A stretch of 64,000 bases of DNA from Voacanga thouarsii (GCA_026120185.1 JANUWF010001101.1:992001-1056000), one strand, 5' to 3'. Shown: positions 1-12,583, counted from the first letter of the stretch. The notes: generated by a model not told the origin, from the letters alone. Numbers and translations are program-made.

Positions 1-308
1 TCGTTGATATACTAATTTTTCTTTTAATTGATCCAATAGAATGGTTAGTATAATCATTTTAATAAGAATTTTTCTTTTTTTTAAAGTTTTTCCATACGCT
101 ACAAGTTAAATGAATAGATATATCATTAATTTTATAGTCGCATATTTTAAATTAAGCAAACATCACAATGTAATATTATTTAAATACTTGATAAAATGAC
201 AAATTATATCCGGTGTGATTAAAATTTAATATATTTACTTTTTTTTAACTTTTATAGAAAATTTAACAATTAGATTATTAATTTGTGAAACATATACATA
301 CTTTACAA
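1..308. other. AT-rich flank left of the CACTA element
   Basis: No coding or repeat structure is visible. The last three bases (306-308, CAA) are the left target-site duplication of the CACTA element that follows. Confidence 0.6.
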
Positions 309-320
309 CACTACAAGAAA
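309..320 (+). repeat. CACTA left terminal inverted repeat
   Basis: The sequence is CACTACAAGAAA, the common plant CACTA terminus. It is preceded by CAA (306-308), which matches CAA after the right end. Confidence 0.9.
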
Positions 321-850
321 TGTAGGAATTAGCGACGGATTAAATCTGCGAGGGATTAGCGAGGGAAAATGAGATAGGCATACATATTGACTTTTCGTCG
401 CTAATCCCTAGCTGATTAGTGACGGATCAACGTTAACGACAATCCCTTTCAATTTAGCGAGCGATAATAAAATCTCATTCTAATCCGTTCCAAATTTGAT
501 AGGGATTTGCGACGGATTTTTGATTTTTACTTAATATTTGTCGTAAAATTTTAGTTTCGGATTTGCGACTAAACCCAAGCTAATCCCACGCTAATTTGCG
601 AGGAATAGTGACTGAATTTCTAAACTTTCTAAATTATAATAAAATTATAATCTCGAGCTAATCGCTCACAGTTTTGCAATGGATTAAAATGGGAATTTTT
701 CCGTCACAATTCATTGGCTGATTTGCGACGGATTAGAGTTTTATTGGCAAGGGATAATTATTATCCCTCGCTAATCCGTCATTAAATGAATCTATCATAA
801 ATCTCTCACTAATTTCCAAGGGATTTGGGAGGGATTCTCAATTTTGTGGA
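321..850. repeat. CACTA left subterminal repeat array, part 1
   Basis: A degenerate motif like GCGACGGATTAG / GCGAGGGATTAG recurs many times in both orientations (inverse forms CTAATCCGTC and CTAATCCCTC). In En/Spm-type elements such arrays bind the accessory protein that aligns the ends, so that role is inferred by analogy. The array resumes at about 3353, after internal sequence and the solo LTR. Confidence 0.8.
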
Positions 851-1060
851 ATCTCAATTTTTTTTCTCATGATACTTTTGTGTGTGGTAAATTTTTTTAT
901 GTAATATCCTTAGAGATACTAAATTCTTTATTATCTGTTGAATTATAACCAATGTATTTGCATTCAATATATGTGTAATTACCATCGACAAGTTATGAAG
1001 TATAGATTGTAATTAAATGATATGCATACACTATACCTCTGTACAAATCCGTCATGTGTA

Positions 1061-1065
<5 letters not shown>

Positions 1066-1108
<43 letters not shown>
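1066..1108. repeat. (TA)n microsatellite
   Basis: About 21 uninterrupted TA units. Confidence 0.95.
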
Positions 1109-1111
<3 letters not shown>

Positions 1112-1316
1112 ATGTATCATATGGTCAATGTATAATGCAAATATGAACACACATTTAATTACTATAAGAGTTACGTGTACAATCGAAGTTTTATATATTA
1201 CATTTTATTACATTTGATTTGGGTGATAAATACAATTTTGGGATATGAAAACACGTCAATACTAATTAAACCTCTCATATTAGTAAGCTTAACAGGATCG
1301 ATGTTAATTAAACCTA

Positions 1317-1400
1317 AACAAATATCATGATGATTATTTAGAATTGTTCACTAGCGAATAAACAAATACCATGATGATTATTTAGAATTGTTCACTGGCG
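1317..1400. repeat. Tandem duplication, period 44 bp
   Basis: The 40-bp block 1317-1356 recurs at 1361-1400 with two mismatches and a 4-bp spacer. Confidence 0.9.
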
Positions 1401-1512
1401 AAATATTTCATGCTCTTAATCCGTAGCTAATTAGGAAGTAGCTAAGTATTGATAAAAATAAATATGTTTTCCCAGTAGATTATTGAAAAAAGTGAGAAAA
1501 ATGACATATCCA

Positions 1513-2940
1513 TGTTAGTGTTGTGACCTAGAGATAATCACTTGTACATTGTATATGACACACTTTATTTTAATAAAGGCACTATTTATCTTACAATTTC
1601 TTTTGTTTATTTTAAGTAATATAACTGTTCAATAAAGTCCCCAGTACAACACTGTATTAAAGAAATTATGATAGAGATCATGATATGATATTCCTACTAC
1701 ACTAGATAGTGTTAGTACTTAAATAGTCTCTAGTCATAGTATTTATAAGATAGGACATCATTAATGTGTAAAGACTAGCATGTGTTAGACTTCTTGATTT
1801 GATCAGGCGGTGGTTCTCATAACCATGAGTATTAAGATACTCAAAGTTAACACATGGATGCTTGTTAATGGAACAAGTTCATTGGATGACCTAGCTTTGA
1901 GATAATTATATGGATAACTATTTAGTACCAGTGATATAATCTCAATATAGCAAACGTGCAAGTATCTTTAGGCTTGAGATCTCCAAGGTACTTTGTTTGC
2001 TGAGCTTTGTACTTTGATTCCAATCTCCGAAGCTCGATCGAGGGCCACCTATGGGATGGATAATGGGTACATTGTGAGGTAAACAAAAATAGTTAAGGGG
2101 ATCAATAAAAGATTCACCACTCCTAATAGTAGGGGTGAATATCTCACGGCCACTTGTAGGAATTACTACTCGGAAAGTCCTTGGTCAAGGCGATTGTGTA
2201 TTGGAAACAGTTCCAATTGATACACATCTAGAGTAGTGAGTTCCTGATACAAGTACTATTATATTCGGGTCAGAATTAATTCTGGAGGGAGTTGGCACTA
2301 ATTCCGTATTCCAAACCGAATGAGATATTATATGGTGAAAGGAGTTAATTGCACTGAAATTTGTTATTGAAGGGTTCATGTCAAGCCACTTGACTTCCTG
2401 GACTCTTGGGTGGTCATGATGTGTTGCTAGATACCGCTCATGATCTAGGAATGTGGGTTTATTAATTGATAAATTAATAAACCAATCCTGATTAGAATTA
2501 ATAGGATTAATTCTAATTAATTATGGATTATTAATCTCAAAGACGTTTGGATTAATTCATGTTAACTACCAATTGACTAGGAAACCTAATATGTCACACA
2601 CAATAAATGATTATATACTCAAGATGTTATTTGATAACATAGTGGGGTTAATTGCGAGAAAGATAAGTTGTTGTGGACAAATTATAATTAGTTATAATTT
2701 GTGGTACAAATTGTAATTGTGAGAACTTGATGTTTCTAATTACAATTAGAAAATTCTAATTGTTTTAGAATTTCAAATTTTCAGTGGATTTTGGAACATA
2801 TATTGGATATCCTCGAAACCCTAATCTAAGGGTGATTCACACGAAAATAGGAGCCACAAAAATAAACGTCTTATTCTTCTTCTTCTTCTTCTTCTTCTTC
2901 TTCTTCTTCTTCTTCTTCTTCTTCTTCTTCTTCTTCTTCT

Positions 2941-3006
<66 letters not shown>

Positions 3007-3347
3007 TTGCTGAAAACGTGGAGAAGCCCTAGCCACCATCTTTTTCGGCTAACACAAGAAATTTTGGTGCTTGAGTATTTCTCTATGTGGATTACTGTTA
3101 GAGATAATCACACACTGTGATTATAGTGGTTAGACGTTCAACCCATGTGGAGTTTGCACAAGAAGATTGCTGGATTGCGCCTCGACTTGAAGAAGAAATT
3201 TTGTTCTTCGGACGATCAAACAAAGGTAAAAAACTGCTACCTTTATTATCTTTATATCTTGTTTTCCACACATAGGCGGGTCCTGGGATGGTATCTCGTT
3301 TTATTTTTCGCTGTGCCGTATAGGATACAAGCCTGAGATACCCAACA
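1513..3347 (+). mobile_element. Solo LTR of a Ty1/copia element nested in the CACTA element
   Basis: It begins TGTTAGTGTTGTGACC and ends GAGATACCCAACA, the TG..CA form of an LTR. Both sides carry the 5-bp duplication ATCCA (1508-1512 and 3348-3352). No internal retroelement sequence is present, so this is a solo LTR left by LTR-LTR recombination. It is the same family as the LTR at 50534-52265, which lies in the opposite orientation; shared blocks include the first about 70 bases and the TACTACTCTAGATGTG region. At 1835 bp it is about 100 bp longer, mainly from an expanded (CTT)n(CT)n tract. It inserted after the CACTA element, because it splits that element's subterminal array. Confidence 0.92.
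2873..3003. repeat. Compound (CTT)n(CT)n microsatellite in the solo LTR
   Basis: About 24 CTT units run directly into about 29 CT units. The translated poly-Phe/Ser-Leu and poly-Arg-Glu frames are artefacts of this tract. The related LTR at 50534-52265 has only a short imperfect GA-rich stretch at the same place. Confidence 0.97.
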
Positions 3348-3352
3348 ATCCA

Positions 3353-3740
3353 TCGCAAATCCGTCTCTAAATAGCGACAGATTAGCGACGGATAATAACA
3401 GCGAGGGATTTGAGAGGGATTAGCAAGGGATTCAAAACTTATAACTTCAAAGCAACGCGAAAATTTTGAGCGGAATCTGAAATTCAAAAAATCCCTCACT
3501 AATCCCTTTCTAATCAACTCAATTAGCGAGGAATCAGAAAGGCATTAAAAACTCCGTTGAGGTCGACCCTTACTAATCCGTCACTGAATACTTCTCTCGC
3601 TAATCGCACGCTAATTTGCGAGTGATTAGTGAGGGATTATTTTTATTTTATTTTTTAGTTACCATTGCAAATCCCTTGCTAATAGAGAGGGATTAACGAC
3701 GAAAATTTCTCTCGCAAAGCCCAACGACTATAACATCCCT
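3353..3740. repeat. CACTA left subterminal repeat array, part 2
   Basis: The same GCGACGGATTAG / GCGAGGGATTAG family as at 321-850 and 14410-14990, in both orientations. It begins directly after the right target duplication of the solo LTR. Confidence 0.8.
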
Positions 3741-4005
3741 GTTCTGTCTTCCCTTTCGTTGTATTCTTTCCCTTTTTCTCTATCTTCTCCAGCTAATCCC
3801 TTTCAAATCCCTTCCAATCCCGCTGGCGACCTTACCTCCTCCTTGCTTGAACTACCACCGAAAGACCATCTGACCAAAACTGCAATTCTTTCGAACCATC
3901 GAATCACCGGCGACCTTTATCAAGCTATGGACGACTACCGCCGGCGCCGTTGCATCTCGACCTCAACCGCTGTCGCCAGAGCTTAGGCACCACACTAGAC
4001 CACAA
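3741..4005 (+). other. GC-richer block, possible first exon of the CACTA transcript
   Basis: Composition rises in C and G compared with both sides, and an open frame of 75 codons runs from 3759 to 3986. It is rich in Ser, Pro and Arg, with no domain I recognise. The position just inside the left subterminal array fits a 5' leader or first exon of the transposase transcript. A captured host fragment is the alternative. The open frame alone is weak evidence of translation. Confidence 0.3.
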
Positions 4006-6597
4006 TTGATTTAGGTATCTATCAACTTTTATTGGATTCAAATAGAATTTATGCTACTGAATTGAATTGTTGAGCTATGTGCTGGCTATATTGGTTACTA
4101 TGTGCTGGCTGAGTTGAATTGTTGAGCTATGTGCTCTTCAAATGGAATTCAAATGGAACTTTTACTAGTTTTATGCTTGTGCTGGCTGAATGGTGTGAAC
4201 AATAGAACCTAGAAATTTTGTAAATTGGGGTGGAGTCATAAGTTGTTTTGGTTGAGAGTTTGGGGAAGATATTGAAGGCTTTCGATTTCCAAATTCAAAC
4301 TAAATTGAATAGAGGAAATTTAGGAGTGTTTGAAGATGTAACAATGGAGATTTCTTGCTTTCATTGGGCAAAGGAAGAAAATGATCAACTTGGCTGCTCA
4401 AGAAGGCCGAAATAATGAAGAAGAAAGAGGTGAGAAAAACCTAATTATATGGCACCAAGAATGCTGGAAAATTTCTAGTTATATATGAGTGAAAGTGCGG
4501 AAAGTTGCTAGGAATTAGTTAGGGTTTTGAATTTCATTTCAAAACATTTTGAATAAAGTGTTTTAGCTATGATGTAGAAGGGTTTTAAGGTGCTACAATA
4601 TAGGCTTCACTGGCTATTTTGATATAGAAAAAATGAGTAAAGTAGAAGATGGTTCTTCGGGTTTATTGCTTAAGGAATTCCAAAGCTGGTAGATAAGAAG
4701 TATGCATAAGTAGAAGCCAGACAAAATCATTATGTTTTGATGGAAATAATCAAGAGTAGGAAAGCTATTTTTGTGTAGTATGGTTACTTGTGTTTGGTGT
4801 CTAAATGTCTCGGTTAAGGGTTGAAATCAAACAAGAATATGGGTGGAACAAGTTCTAGATTTTGCTCATTATAAAGGAAGTTGCTTTGCCAAAAGAAAGA
4901 AAAGCTTGTTGTAATGATTTTGGTCACAAGGAGAAATGGTGTGACCAAGTAGCCTAAGGAATTGAACAAGAAAAATTTTCACGCTTTTCAACTAAACCAA
5001 GAGCTAACAATATGTAGTTCCTTTAGGAGATAAAATAGGTATTTCAATTTTGAATAACCAAGAATAAATTCCATAAATTCTATTTGGTTTTTACACTTGG
5101 TTTTTTTGCTGGTGATTTGTTCCTCTTTAGGGGGGTTTTACTTGCATGATGATTTTCTATACTTACGAACTAGACTTTATAATTCACGATGTGTATACTT
5201 ATCTAATTGCGTGTGTATTTGAGTAAATTGGTATTTTATTTTTAAAACTTGATTGAATTTGGACTTATTTCTTTACATATTCATATTGGATGCACAATGT
5301 CCAACACACACCAACAAAGCTTGAAGGTAAACCATCCACTATTCTTGTCTTCTTCATGTAGCAGAAATTGTAGCTACTATCTAGCTGTAAAATCTGAGAT
5401 TTTATGGTTTAGTTATGTTGTATTTTGATGCCTAAATGTTGTATCTAATCTAGGGACTTGAGATATTCATTTTTCCTTCTATTTAACTTGCTGGACTAAA
5501 ATCTGCTGTTATTTTACAGCTCGTTGAGATCTGCTATATGTACTCATTTATGGTGAGATTTTGTTAAAGGAAAGATGTAGCTATGCGGTGGATGTGTCAT
5601 GTTTTGTGTGGGTGATTGTATATGTGGTGGATGAAGAGATTTGATGTTGTTGAAGAGTTTGTTTGATGGTGTTAAAAATAGAGGAATGCTGGTTTGTGTT
5701 GGAGCTAAATTGGGTCTTGTTTGTGAACTGACTTTTGTTGATGGCTTGATTAATTTTGAGTGTCTGAGTATTGTTTTAGGTTCTAAAATTGAGTTTATAG
5801 TGGTGCTATGATTGAGTTAATTGAGATCCTAACTATACCTAAAGCTTGCTTCCTTTTTATTTCCTTTACTTCTTTTGGAATTAACCATACTTTACCTAAA
5901 ACTATAATGGCCTTAACCATATTTGAACTAATATGGGATTTTTTCTAAAGTCTTCTTGATTGAATAAATGTTGAGTTATTTTCCATTGTTGAAGGGAAAG
6001 GATATGATCTCTACTATGTTCATATTCTTTAGTTTTTATTAGGAGTGATGTATTTATTTCATGAAGGCATAAATAAGTAGGCATAACAGTGAAATTTGGA
6101 GGAATTCATTCATAAACTGTGATATAGCTAGGAAATAGATAAAAATGATGGAATTAAGGGAAAATGAAACATCATTTGTAACTGAGACTTGATGGATTAT
6201 TTACTTACAACTTTATTAATTTTCTAAGTGTAAAGGTATGACTTTGTTTCTAATCCTTTGTTTTAGCCTCCTTTGGCCGTTTTGAACTCAAAAGTTCACT
6301 GATGGATAATGCCTTTTAATCCCATTCTGTTTACTTAACTGATTAAAATTTTGTTCCATCTGATACCGAGACTATGTTACACTTATAATTTGTTGTATAG
6401 TAACCTTATGTTATTGTTACACACAGGTTCGACATACAGTTTTTCATTGATTTGACTGGACAGACGAGCTCTTCTTAGGTAAGAAAACCCTCCAATTACA
6501 TCTTTAGAATCCCGTAAGTGATGAGTGATCATTCTCCCTGAGTGATAGGTGATCATTCCCTATGGGTAATGGGTGATTACCCATATAGTTAGTGTAG

Positions 6598-6797
6598 TTG
6601 ATTAATTAGTTTAAGGTTATTTGTGTTTTGTGTGTATTTTACAATAAATGTTGGGTGAATTGAGATGACTTTGTGCCTAAAAAACGTTCAAGTTATAAGG
6701 GAAACTCTGTCAATTTTTTTTTTAAAAATTGAGGTGGCTTAATGCCAAGAAATTCTTATTGTTTCTTACTTAGTGTATTTTCATATGTTCTTTTCAT
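6598..6797 (+). repeat. About 200-bp internal dispersed repeat, copy 1
   Basis: Begins TTGATTAATTAGTTTAAGG and includes TGTTGGGTGAATTGAGATGA and GGTGGCTTAATGCC. The same order of blocks recurs at 8237-8434 and, shortened, at 8470-8595. Confidence 0.85.
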
Positions 6798-8236
6798 TGT
6801 GAACTTGATAATCCTTCATCTTAATACCTCCACTAAGTCCCACCTTGAGAAAGCTTCAAAACTCAAGTAAAACCCTTCTCCCTTGAACAAAACTTGATAT
6901 ATGCATGGTGAGAAACATTTTGATATAAGTTTTGATGGCTGAAGCTGAATGAATTCATAATGGAAATATTGAGAAAAAGTCAGTTTGTGTACTGTTTGTG
7001 TAGGATGTTAACTAGACTGTTTAAGAGAATTTTGGTGTGATTTTTCAGTTCATTTTATTTGTTTTGGTGCGAAGAAAAAGTAGTAAAAAGAAGGGCAAGA
7101 ACAAAGTACATAAACTCCATATAATATAAAATGATAAAGCTGAAAATAGAATGAAGGAAATACTAGAAATGCATTTGTTCATTGTTTGTAGCTATAAAAT
7201 GATTGTAGTTGTAAGGTACTGAGGAGTAATGCCTAAATCAAAGTATGCCCTGAGATGTTAGGAAGGTTGTGGAACTGATTTAGGGAGGTTTTTGTTGTCA
7301 ACAAAGTCATAGGAAGTGAAAGAATGAAATCTTGTTGCATAATATTCATGAAAATGTTGTTTTGTTATGTCTAATCCTATGGACTATTCGAACGGTTTTA
7401 AGAGAGCTGGGGGGAAATGGTGATTGAAACTCTGTTATTTAGGTTCGAAATAAGTAAGTTTAGACGTGATGGATTATATGGAAAAAGGTTGTTGAAACTC
7501 TGTCCTAAGTAGAAAATATGTTCAAATTAGAATTCTGGTTTTGCAGTTTGTGTATGTTATCTGTTTTAGCATTAAATTTATATAATTCTGCTTATTTATG
7601 GGATTTCATGAACTGGGCTTTATAGATATATGTCCTATGAACATTTTGGGACATGTTTTGCATGATTTGGATAAGTAGATGGAAAGTTATGACTAAAATA
7701 AGTAAGACTACCATTGCTGGAAATACTATTTTGTTCAACTAGAGAATGCATGCTGTTTTGGATCATTGTGACCTAATGGATGGTTAGGAACTCTAATAAA
7801 CTGAACCTACTTCAAGTATTTGAAGTTAGGAGAAATATAGTATGGAATTTATAAGTGTTTGATGCCTTAATAGCTTTACCAAAATAAAACATTCAACCAA
7901 TTGTAAAACTACTGTTAACACGTTCTATTTTGCACCTTTACTGTAACAACCTTATATTGCCTGGGTAAAGCTTCCATATATTTCTATTATAACATATAAC
8001 CTTTAACTAAGCCAATTAACTTACATATCTTAAGATTTAAAATACCTTTCTTGAGTGTAAAGCTTGAATTAGAAAATATATATAGACATGGCTAATTTTC
8101 TACTTCTCCTATTTCTTCTTGAAATAGTATTTCTTCACATAATAAAACTCCTTATTCACAGGAGTAGACTTGGAATTTTACAATTGATTTTTTTGCTAAT
8201 GATTTTTTCCTCTTTAGGGGGGCTTTACTTGCGTTG

Positions 8237-8434
8237 TTGATTAATTGTTTTGAGGTTATTTATGTTTTGTGTGCCATGTACAATGAATGTTGGGTGAATT
8301 GAGGTGACTTTGTGCCTGGAAAATGTTCAAGTTATAAGGAAAATTCTGTCAAATTTTTTAAAAAAATTAAGGTGGCTTAATGCCGAGAAATGTTTATTGT
8401 TTCTTACCTAGTGTATTTCCATATGTTCTTTTCT
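8237..8434 (+). repeat. About 200-bp internal dispersed repeat, copy 2
   Basis: A diverged full-length copy of 6598-6797. The sequence just before it (about 8186-8236, with CCTCTTTAGGGGGGCTTTAC) also resembles about 5099-5150, so more than one segment of this region is duplicated. Confidence 0.85.
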
Positions 8435-8469
8435 TATTTTAGCTTCATCATGTAGCAGACTTTATTATC

Positions 8470-8595
8470 TTGATTAATTGTTATGAAATTATTTGTGTTT
8501 TGTGTATTTTTTACAATTAATGTTGGGTGAATTGAGGTGGCTTTGTACTTGGAAAATGTTCAAGTTATAAAGGAAACTCTGTTAATTTATTTAAA
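8470..8595 (+). repeat. Internal dispersed repeat, copy 3 (partial)
   Basis: Repeats the first about 125 bp of the unit, from TTGATTAATTG to AAGGAAACTCTGTTAA, and then stops. Confidence 0.8.
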
Positions 8596-8762
8596 GGATT
8601 TAGAATATACAACTCGATAGTTGATAATATTTCTTCGGTATCATTATTCAATATTTCTTCCATAATTCATAACAAGTATATTAGGGTCCTCGACCTCCAC
8701 AATCACTATGGTTCTTCATTCGAATTATACAAGTGCTAATAAGTTACATGGTTATGGCCTAA

Positions 8763-11700
8763 ATGTATATGGATGATCGTAATTGGATGTACAAAAGACA
8801 CATACAGGGGATTAAAGAAATTACATCTGAATTTGAACAAGGGGTCAAGCGATTCATTGCATATTATTTGTTAACTAGTCTAGTCTCAGTTATATGGTAT
8901 CCATGTGGAAAGTGTAAAAATAAAGCATACCTTTCTCCTGATGAAGTGGAGCTGCACCTGTACAAATTTAGCTTTGTTACTAGTCAGGTGGGGTATTAAT
9001 CCGTCACCAGCCTCAGTTACCAGCACTTGTACAATTGCAGTCGAGTCAAACTCTAATAATCGATTTCGAGATATCGTAATTGATGCAGTGGGACATCAAT
9101 TTTCAACTGAACCTTCATCATTCGAGAATGTTAAGGAATCACCTAACCCGAACGCACAGAAATTTTATAACATACTAAGAGTTTCAGAAACTCTTATATA
9201 GGATGGATGCAAGAATCACAATACGTTATCAGTTGTTTCTCGACTTTTGAATATTAAATCCGAAAATAATATGTTAGAGAAATGATTTAATCAGGTGATA
9301 CAATTGATGAATGAGGTATGACCAAGTAGTAATAAGTTTTCGGATGACTTCTATCAAACAAAGAAGTTGGTATCCGGTCTAGGGCTACTTGTTCAGAAGA
9401 TAGATGTCTATCCAAATGGATTCATGCTCTATTGGAAGGATGACAGTGATAGGAAGAACTGCAAATTCTGTGGATATGGCAGATATATGGCAAAGAAAAA
9501 AGTTGCAAAGGACAAATAATAAAAAGACGTCCCTTTAAAAAAGATGTATTACTTCTCATTAACACCCAGATTACAGAGATTGTTTGCATCCTCCACAACA
9601 GTGGAGCACATGAGATGGCATGTGGAGAGTTGACTGAAAAAGGACGTTATGAGCCATCTACGTGATAGTGAAGCTTGGAAACACTTCGACCGTAGTTATC
9701 TTGAATTTGCAGCTGAAGTTCGTAATGTACGTCTTAGGTTATGCACAGATGAATTTTCACCATTTGGAATGTCGGAGAAACAATACTCTTGTTGGCCTGT
9801 TATTGTTACTCCATATAATTTGTCTCCTTCAATGTGCATGAGGGATCCATTTATGTTTTTGACAGTCATTGTCCCAGGATCTAGAAATCTAAAGCGTAAA
9901 ATTGATGTCTATCTACAATCTTTGGTAGATAAATTAAGGATAATGTGGTTTAGTGGAGTCTCTACATATAATATTTCAAAGGAACAGAACTTCTGTCTAT
10001 GAGCAACACTTCTTTGGACAATAAACGACTTCCGGGCATATGGGATGCTAAGTGGTTGGAGCACACCTAGCAAATTAGCATGTCCATATTGCATGGAGCA
10101 GACAAAATCATTTCACTTGCAAAATGAAGGTAAACAATCTTGGTTTAACTACCACCGGTGCTTCTTGTCTTTAAATCATCCATACAGAAGAGACGCTAGG
10201 CTTTTTAGAAAGGATAAAGGTCGTGAGACTGCACACCCTGTACAACATGCTTCTAAAGATGGTATGTGAGATAGAGTGTGCATTTACCAAAAATAACCGA
10301 GATAGCTGTGGAGCTTGGTAGGGATGATGGCAGGGGAATTTACCATAATTGGGCCAAAAGAAATATCTTTTGGGATTTACCATATTGGAGAACACGTTTA
10401 ATTCGTCATAATATAGATGTGATGCACAATGAAAAAAATGTGTTCGATAATGTCTTTAACACAGTCATGAATGTAAAGGGAAAAACAAAGGACAATGTAA
10501 AGGCGTGACATGATCTAGAGGTATATTGTGATAGACCTGAATTATATGTGACTAGATTGGGCGACGGGAAGGCATTAATGCCAAAGGCTAAATACTCTAT
10601 TATACTCGAATAAAAAAGACTTCTACTTGAGTGGATTAGAGATTTGCGACTTCCGGATGAATATACTTCAAATTTAAGCAGGTGTATTGATTTGAATGAG
10701 TTCAAAATGTCGAGTATGAAAAGCCATGACTGCCATGTGTTTATGGAAATGTTGCTTCCAACTGCATTTAAAGAATTACTCCCGGTGTCAATTTGGAACG
10801 TTTTAACTGAAATCAATCTATTTTATCGCAATTTATGTTCTCCTAAATTTTCCACAACTCATATGAAGTAATTGAAAGATAATATTACATTCTCATCTAT
10901 AAATTGGAGAAGATTTTTCCACCTGACTTCTTTGACGTAATGGAACACCTTATGGTCCACTTGCCATACGAGGCCAGGGTTGGTGGCCCTATTCAATATA
11001 GATTGATGTATCCATTCGAGAGGTAAAATATTGTATATTATTATATTCATATATACATCCACTATGTGAATCAGTTCTGACCGTAAAAAATGCATTAGGT
11101 TCTTATATCGTTTGAAGACCAAAGTTAAAAATAAGGCGAGAGTGGAGGGATCAATTTGCAATGTTTATTTAGTTGAAGAGGCATCTATATTTTTCTTCTA
11201 TTATTTTGAGCCACATGTGCAGACTCGACATACAACTATGGCTCGAAATGATGAATGTGTTCTCAATACAAACTCAAGTAATAGTGTGTTGTCTATATGC
11301 ACCGTTCCAGGAAGGGTTTTGGAAAATATTCAGAATAGATATCTTACTCCGGATGAATTTAAGGCTGCCACAAATTACATATACCTAAACTGTGAAGAGA
11401 TTCAACCATACATTACGTAAGTATACTTATTGCACATTTCTAGATTTTTTACAGCAATACTTAGAACAAGTATCCTTATGTGTTCGTTTTGGTCGTTTTA
11501 GGAAATTAAAAAATGACTTGTAGTTGCATGCGCCGAGTATAACAAACTCTGAAGTTGATAGGAGAATAAAGTTGGAGTTTGTTAGATGGTTTAGGATTTA
11601 TGTGAGTTGAGCAAATCTAAAATGAGACTTTAAAATAAATTATATTGATAATGAAGGTGCATTAACACTTTGTTTTTGCTAGGTTCATGATCCACAAAAT

Positions 11701-12360
11701 CAAGTTATTGATCAACATTCAAAAAGCTTGGCCTGGGGACCTTCGAGACTAGTGAAATACTTCCATGGTTATTTCATAAATGGTTTTAGGTTCCAGACAC
11801 ATGATCGGTTATTTGGAAAAAAAAATAATTAACAGCGGAGTTTGTGTTAAAGGCAACGGAGATAGTGGCAACGATTATTATGGAGTGTTGAAGGAGATTG
11901 TCGAACTGTAGTTTCCTAAGACTCTTTGTTTAAAAGTTGTTCTATTCAAGTGTGATTGGTTTGATCCAACGCTAAATTGGAGGATTGAAATTCATCCTCA
12001 CTACAAACTTATTGACATCAACTGCAAGAGAAATTACCCAAAATATGATTCATTTATGTTAGCTCAACAAGCTCAAATGTATTTTCTATCCTACCCAGGG
12101 AGCAAAAGATCAAAATCTGATTGGGTAGCTGTTTGTAAATCGAAAACTCGACATGTCATTTATGCACCCGTTGTCGAGGCACCATATCAGGAGGAAGTAG
12201 ATGACACGCTGGCAATCAATCTATGTGTTGAGGATGACAACTTTGGAAGGTTAGTAGATGAGTCCGGTATTGGAGATACAATCGATGTTATGGATTCGGG
12301 CTTAATGATAGAGGAAGCACCACAATCGAACAATGAAAACGATGATGAGGAAGATGAATA
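8763..12360 (+). pseudogene. TNP2-like CACTA transposase relic
   Basis: The frames read as a plant TNP2-family transposase, the enzyme that cuts CACTA ends. In order: a transposase-associated N-terminal domain (8763-8996) with a WYPCGKCKN zinc-binding-like motif; the tnp2 core, with FAAEVRNVRLRL and SPFGMSEKQYSCWPV (9649-10002), GWSTPSKLACPYC (about 10045-10100) and LIRHNIDVMHNEKN (about 10395-10435); a DUF4218-like block with LCSPKFSTTHMK (10644-11420) containing a short intron near 11020-11100; and a DUF4216-like block with CDWFDPTLNW to about 12180. An acidic tail follows to 12360. Stops (for example about 9199, 9518, 9999 and 10506) and at least one frameshift break it. Confidence 0.9.
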
Positions 12361-12583
12361 GGAGACAAGATCCTCTACAGACGATGATGTGGAAGGCTAC
12401 TCATCCGATGGTGATGAAAGTCCATAGACTAGGACCAAGTTTAACTAATGTATAGAAACAATTATTAGTTCTGCTATCATTACATTACAAGCATTTTACT
12501 TTGTTTTATAATTTTAAATTTATTATTTTTTTCTTCTCCCAAAATATGATCATTTTTATGTTTTTAAATAATTACAGTTACAT

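Larger units (their letters stand above)
851..1512. other. AT-rich interior with (TA)n and a 44-bp tandem duplication
   Basis: This stretch lacks the subterminal motif. It holds a (TA)n tract and a short tandem duplication, listed separately. It separates the two blocks of subterminal repeats, so it could be an older insertion, but no ends are visible. Confidence 0.45.
4006..8700 (+). other. Long non-coding 5' region of the CACTA element
   Basis: No open frame of note. It is T-rich on the plus strand, as plant introns and leaders often are, and contains splice-like signals; for example about 6427-6477 lies between an ACACAG and a GTAAGA. It also contains the dispersed internal repeats listed separately. 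It is probably leader exons and introns of the transposase gene, though older insertions cannot be excluded. Confidence 0.4.

Noticed and set aside
321..850. Regularly recurring GCGACGGATTAG-like motif that could suggest a CRISPR-like or satellite array
   Set aside because: The copies occur in both orientations with irregular spacing and lie just inside CACTA ends. This is a subterminal transposon array.
2784..3039. Open frames rich in Phe/Ser-Leu (plus) or Arg/Glu (minus)
   Set aside because: They are only the translation of the (CTT)n(CT)n tract.
3098..3517. 139-codon minus-strand frame
   Set aside because: It straddles the boundary of the solo LTR and the CACTA array and has no family motif.
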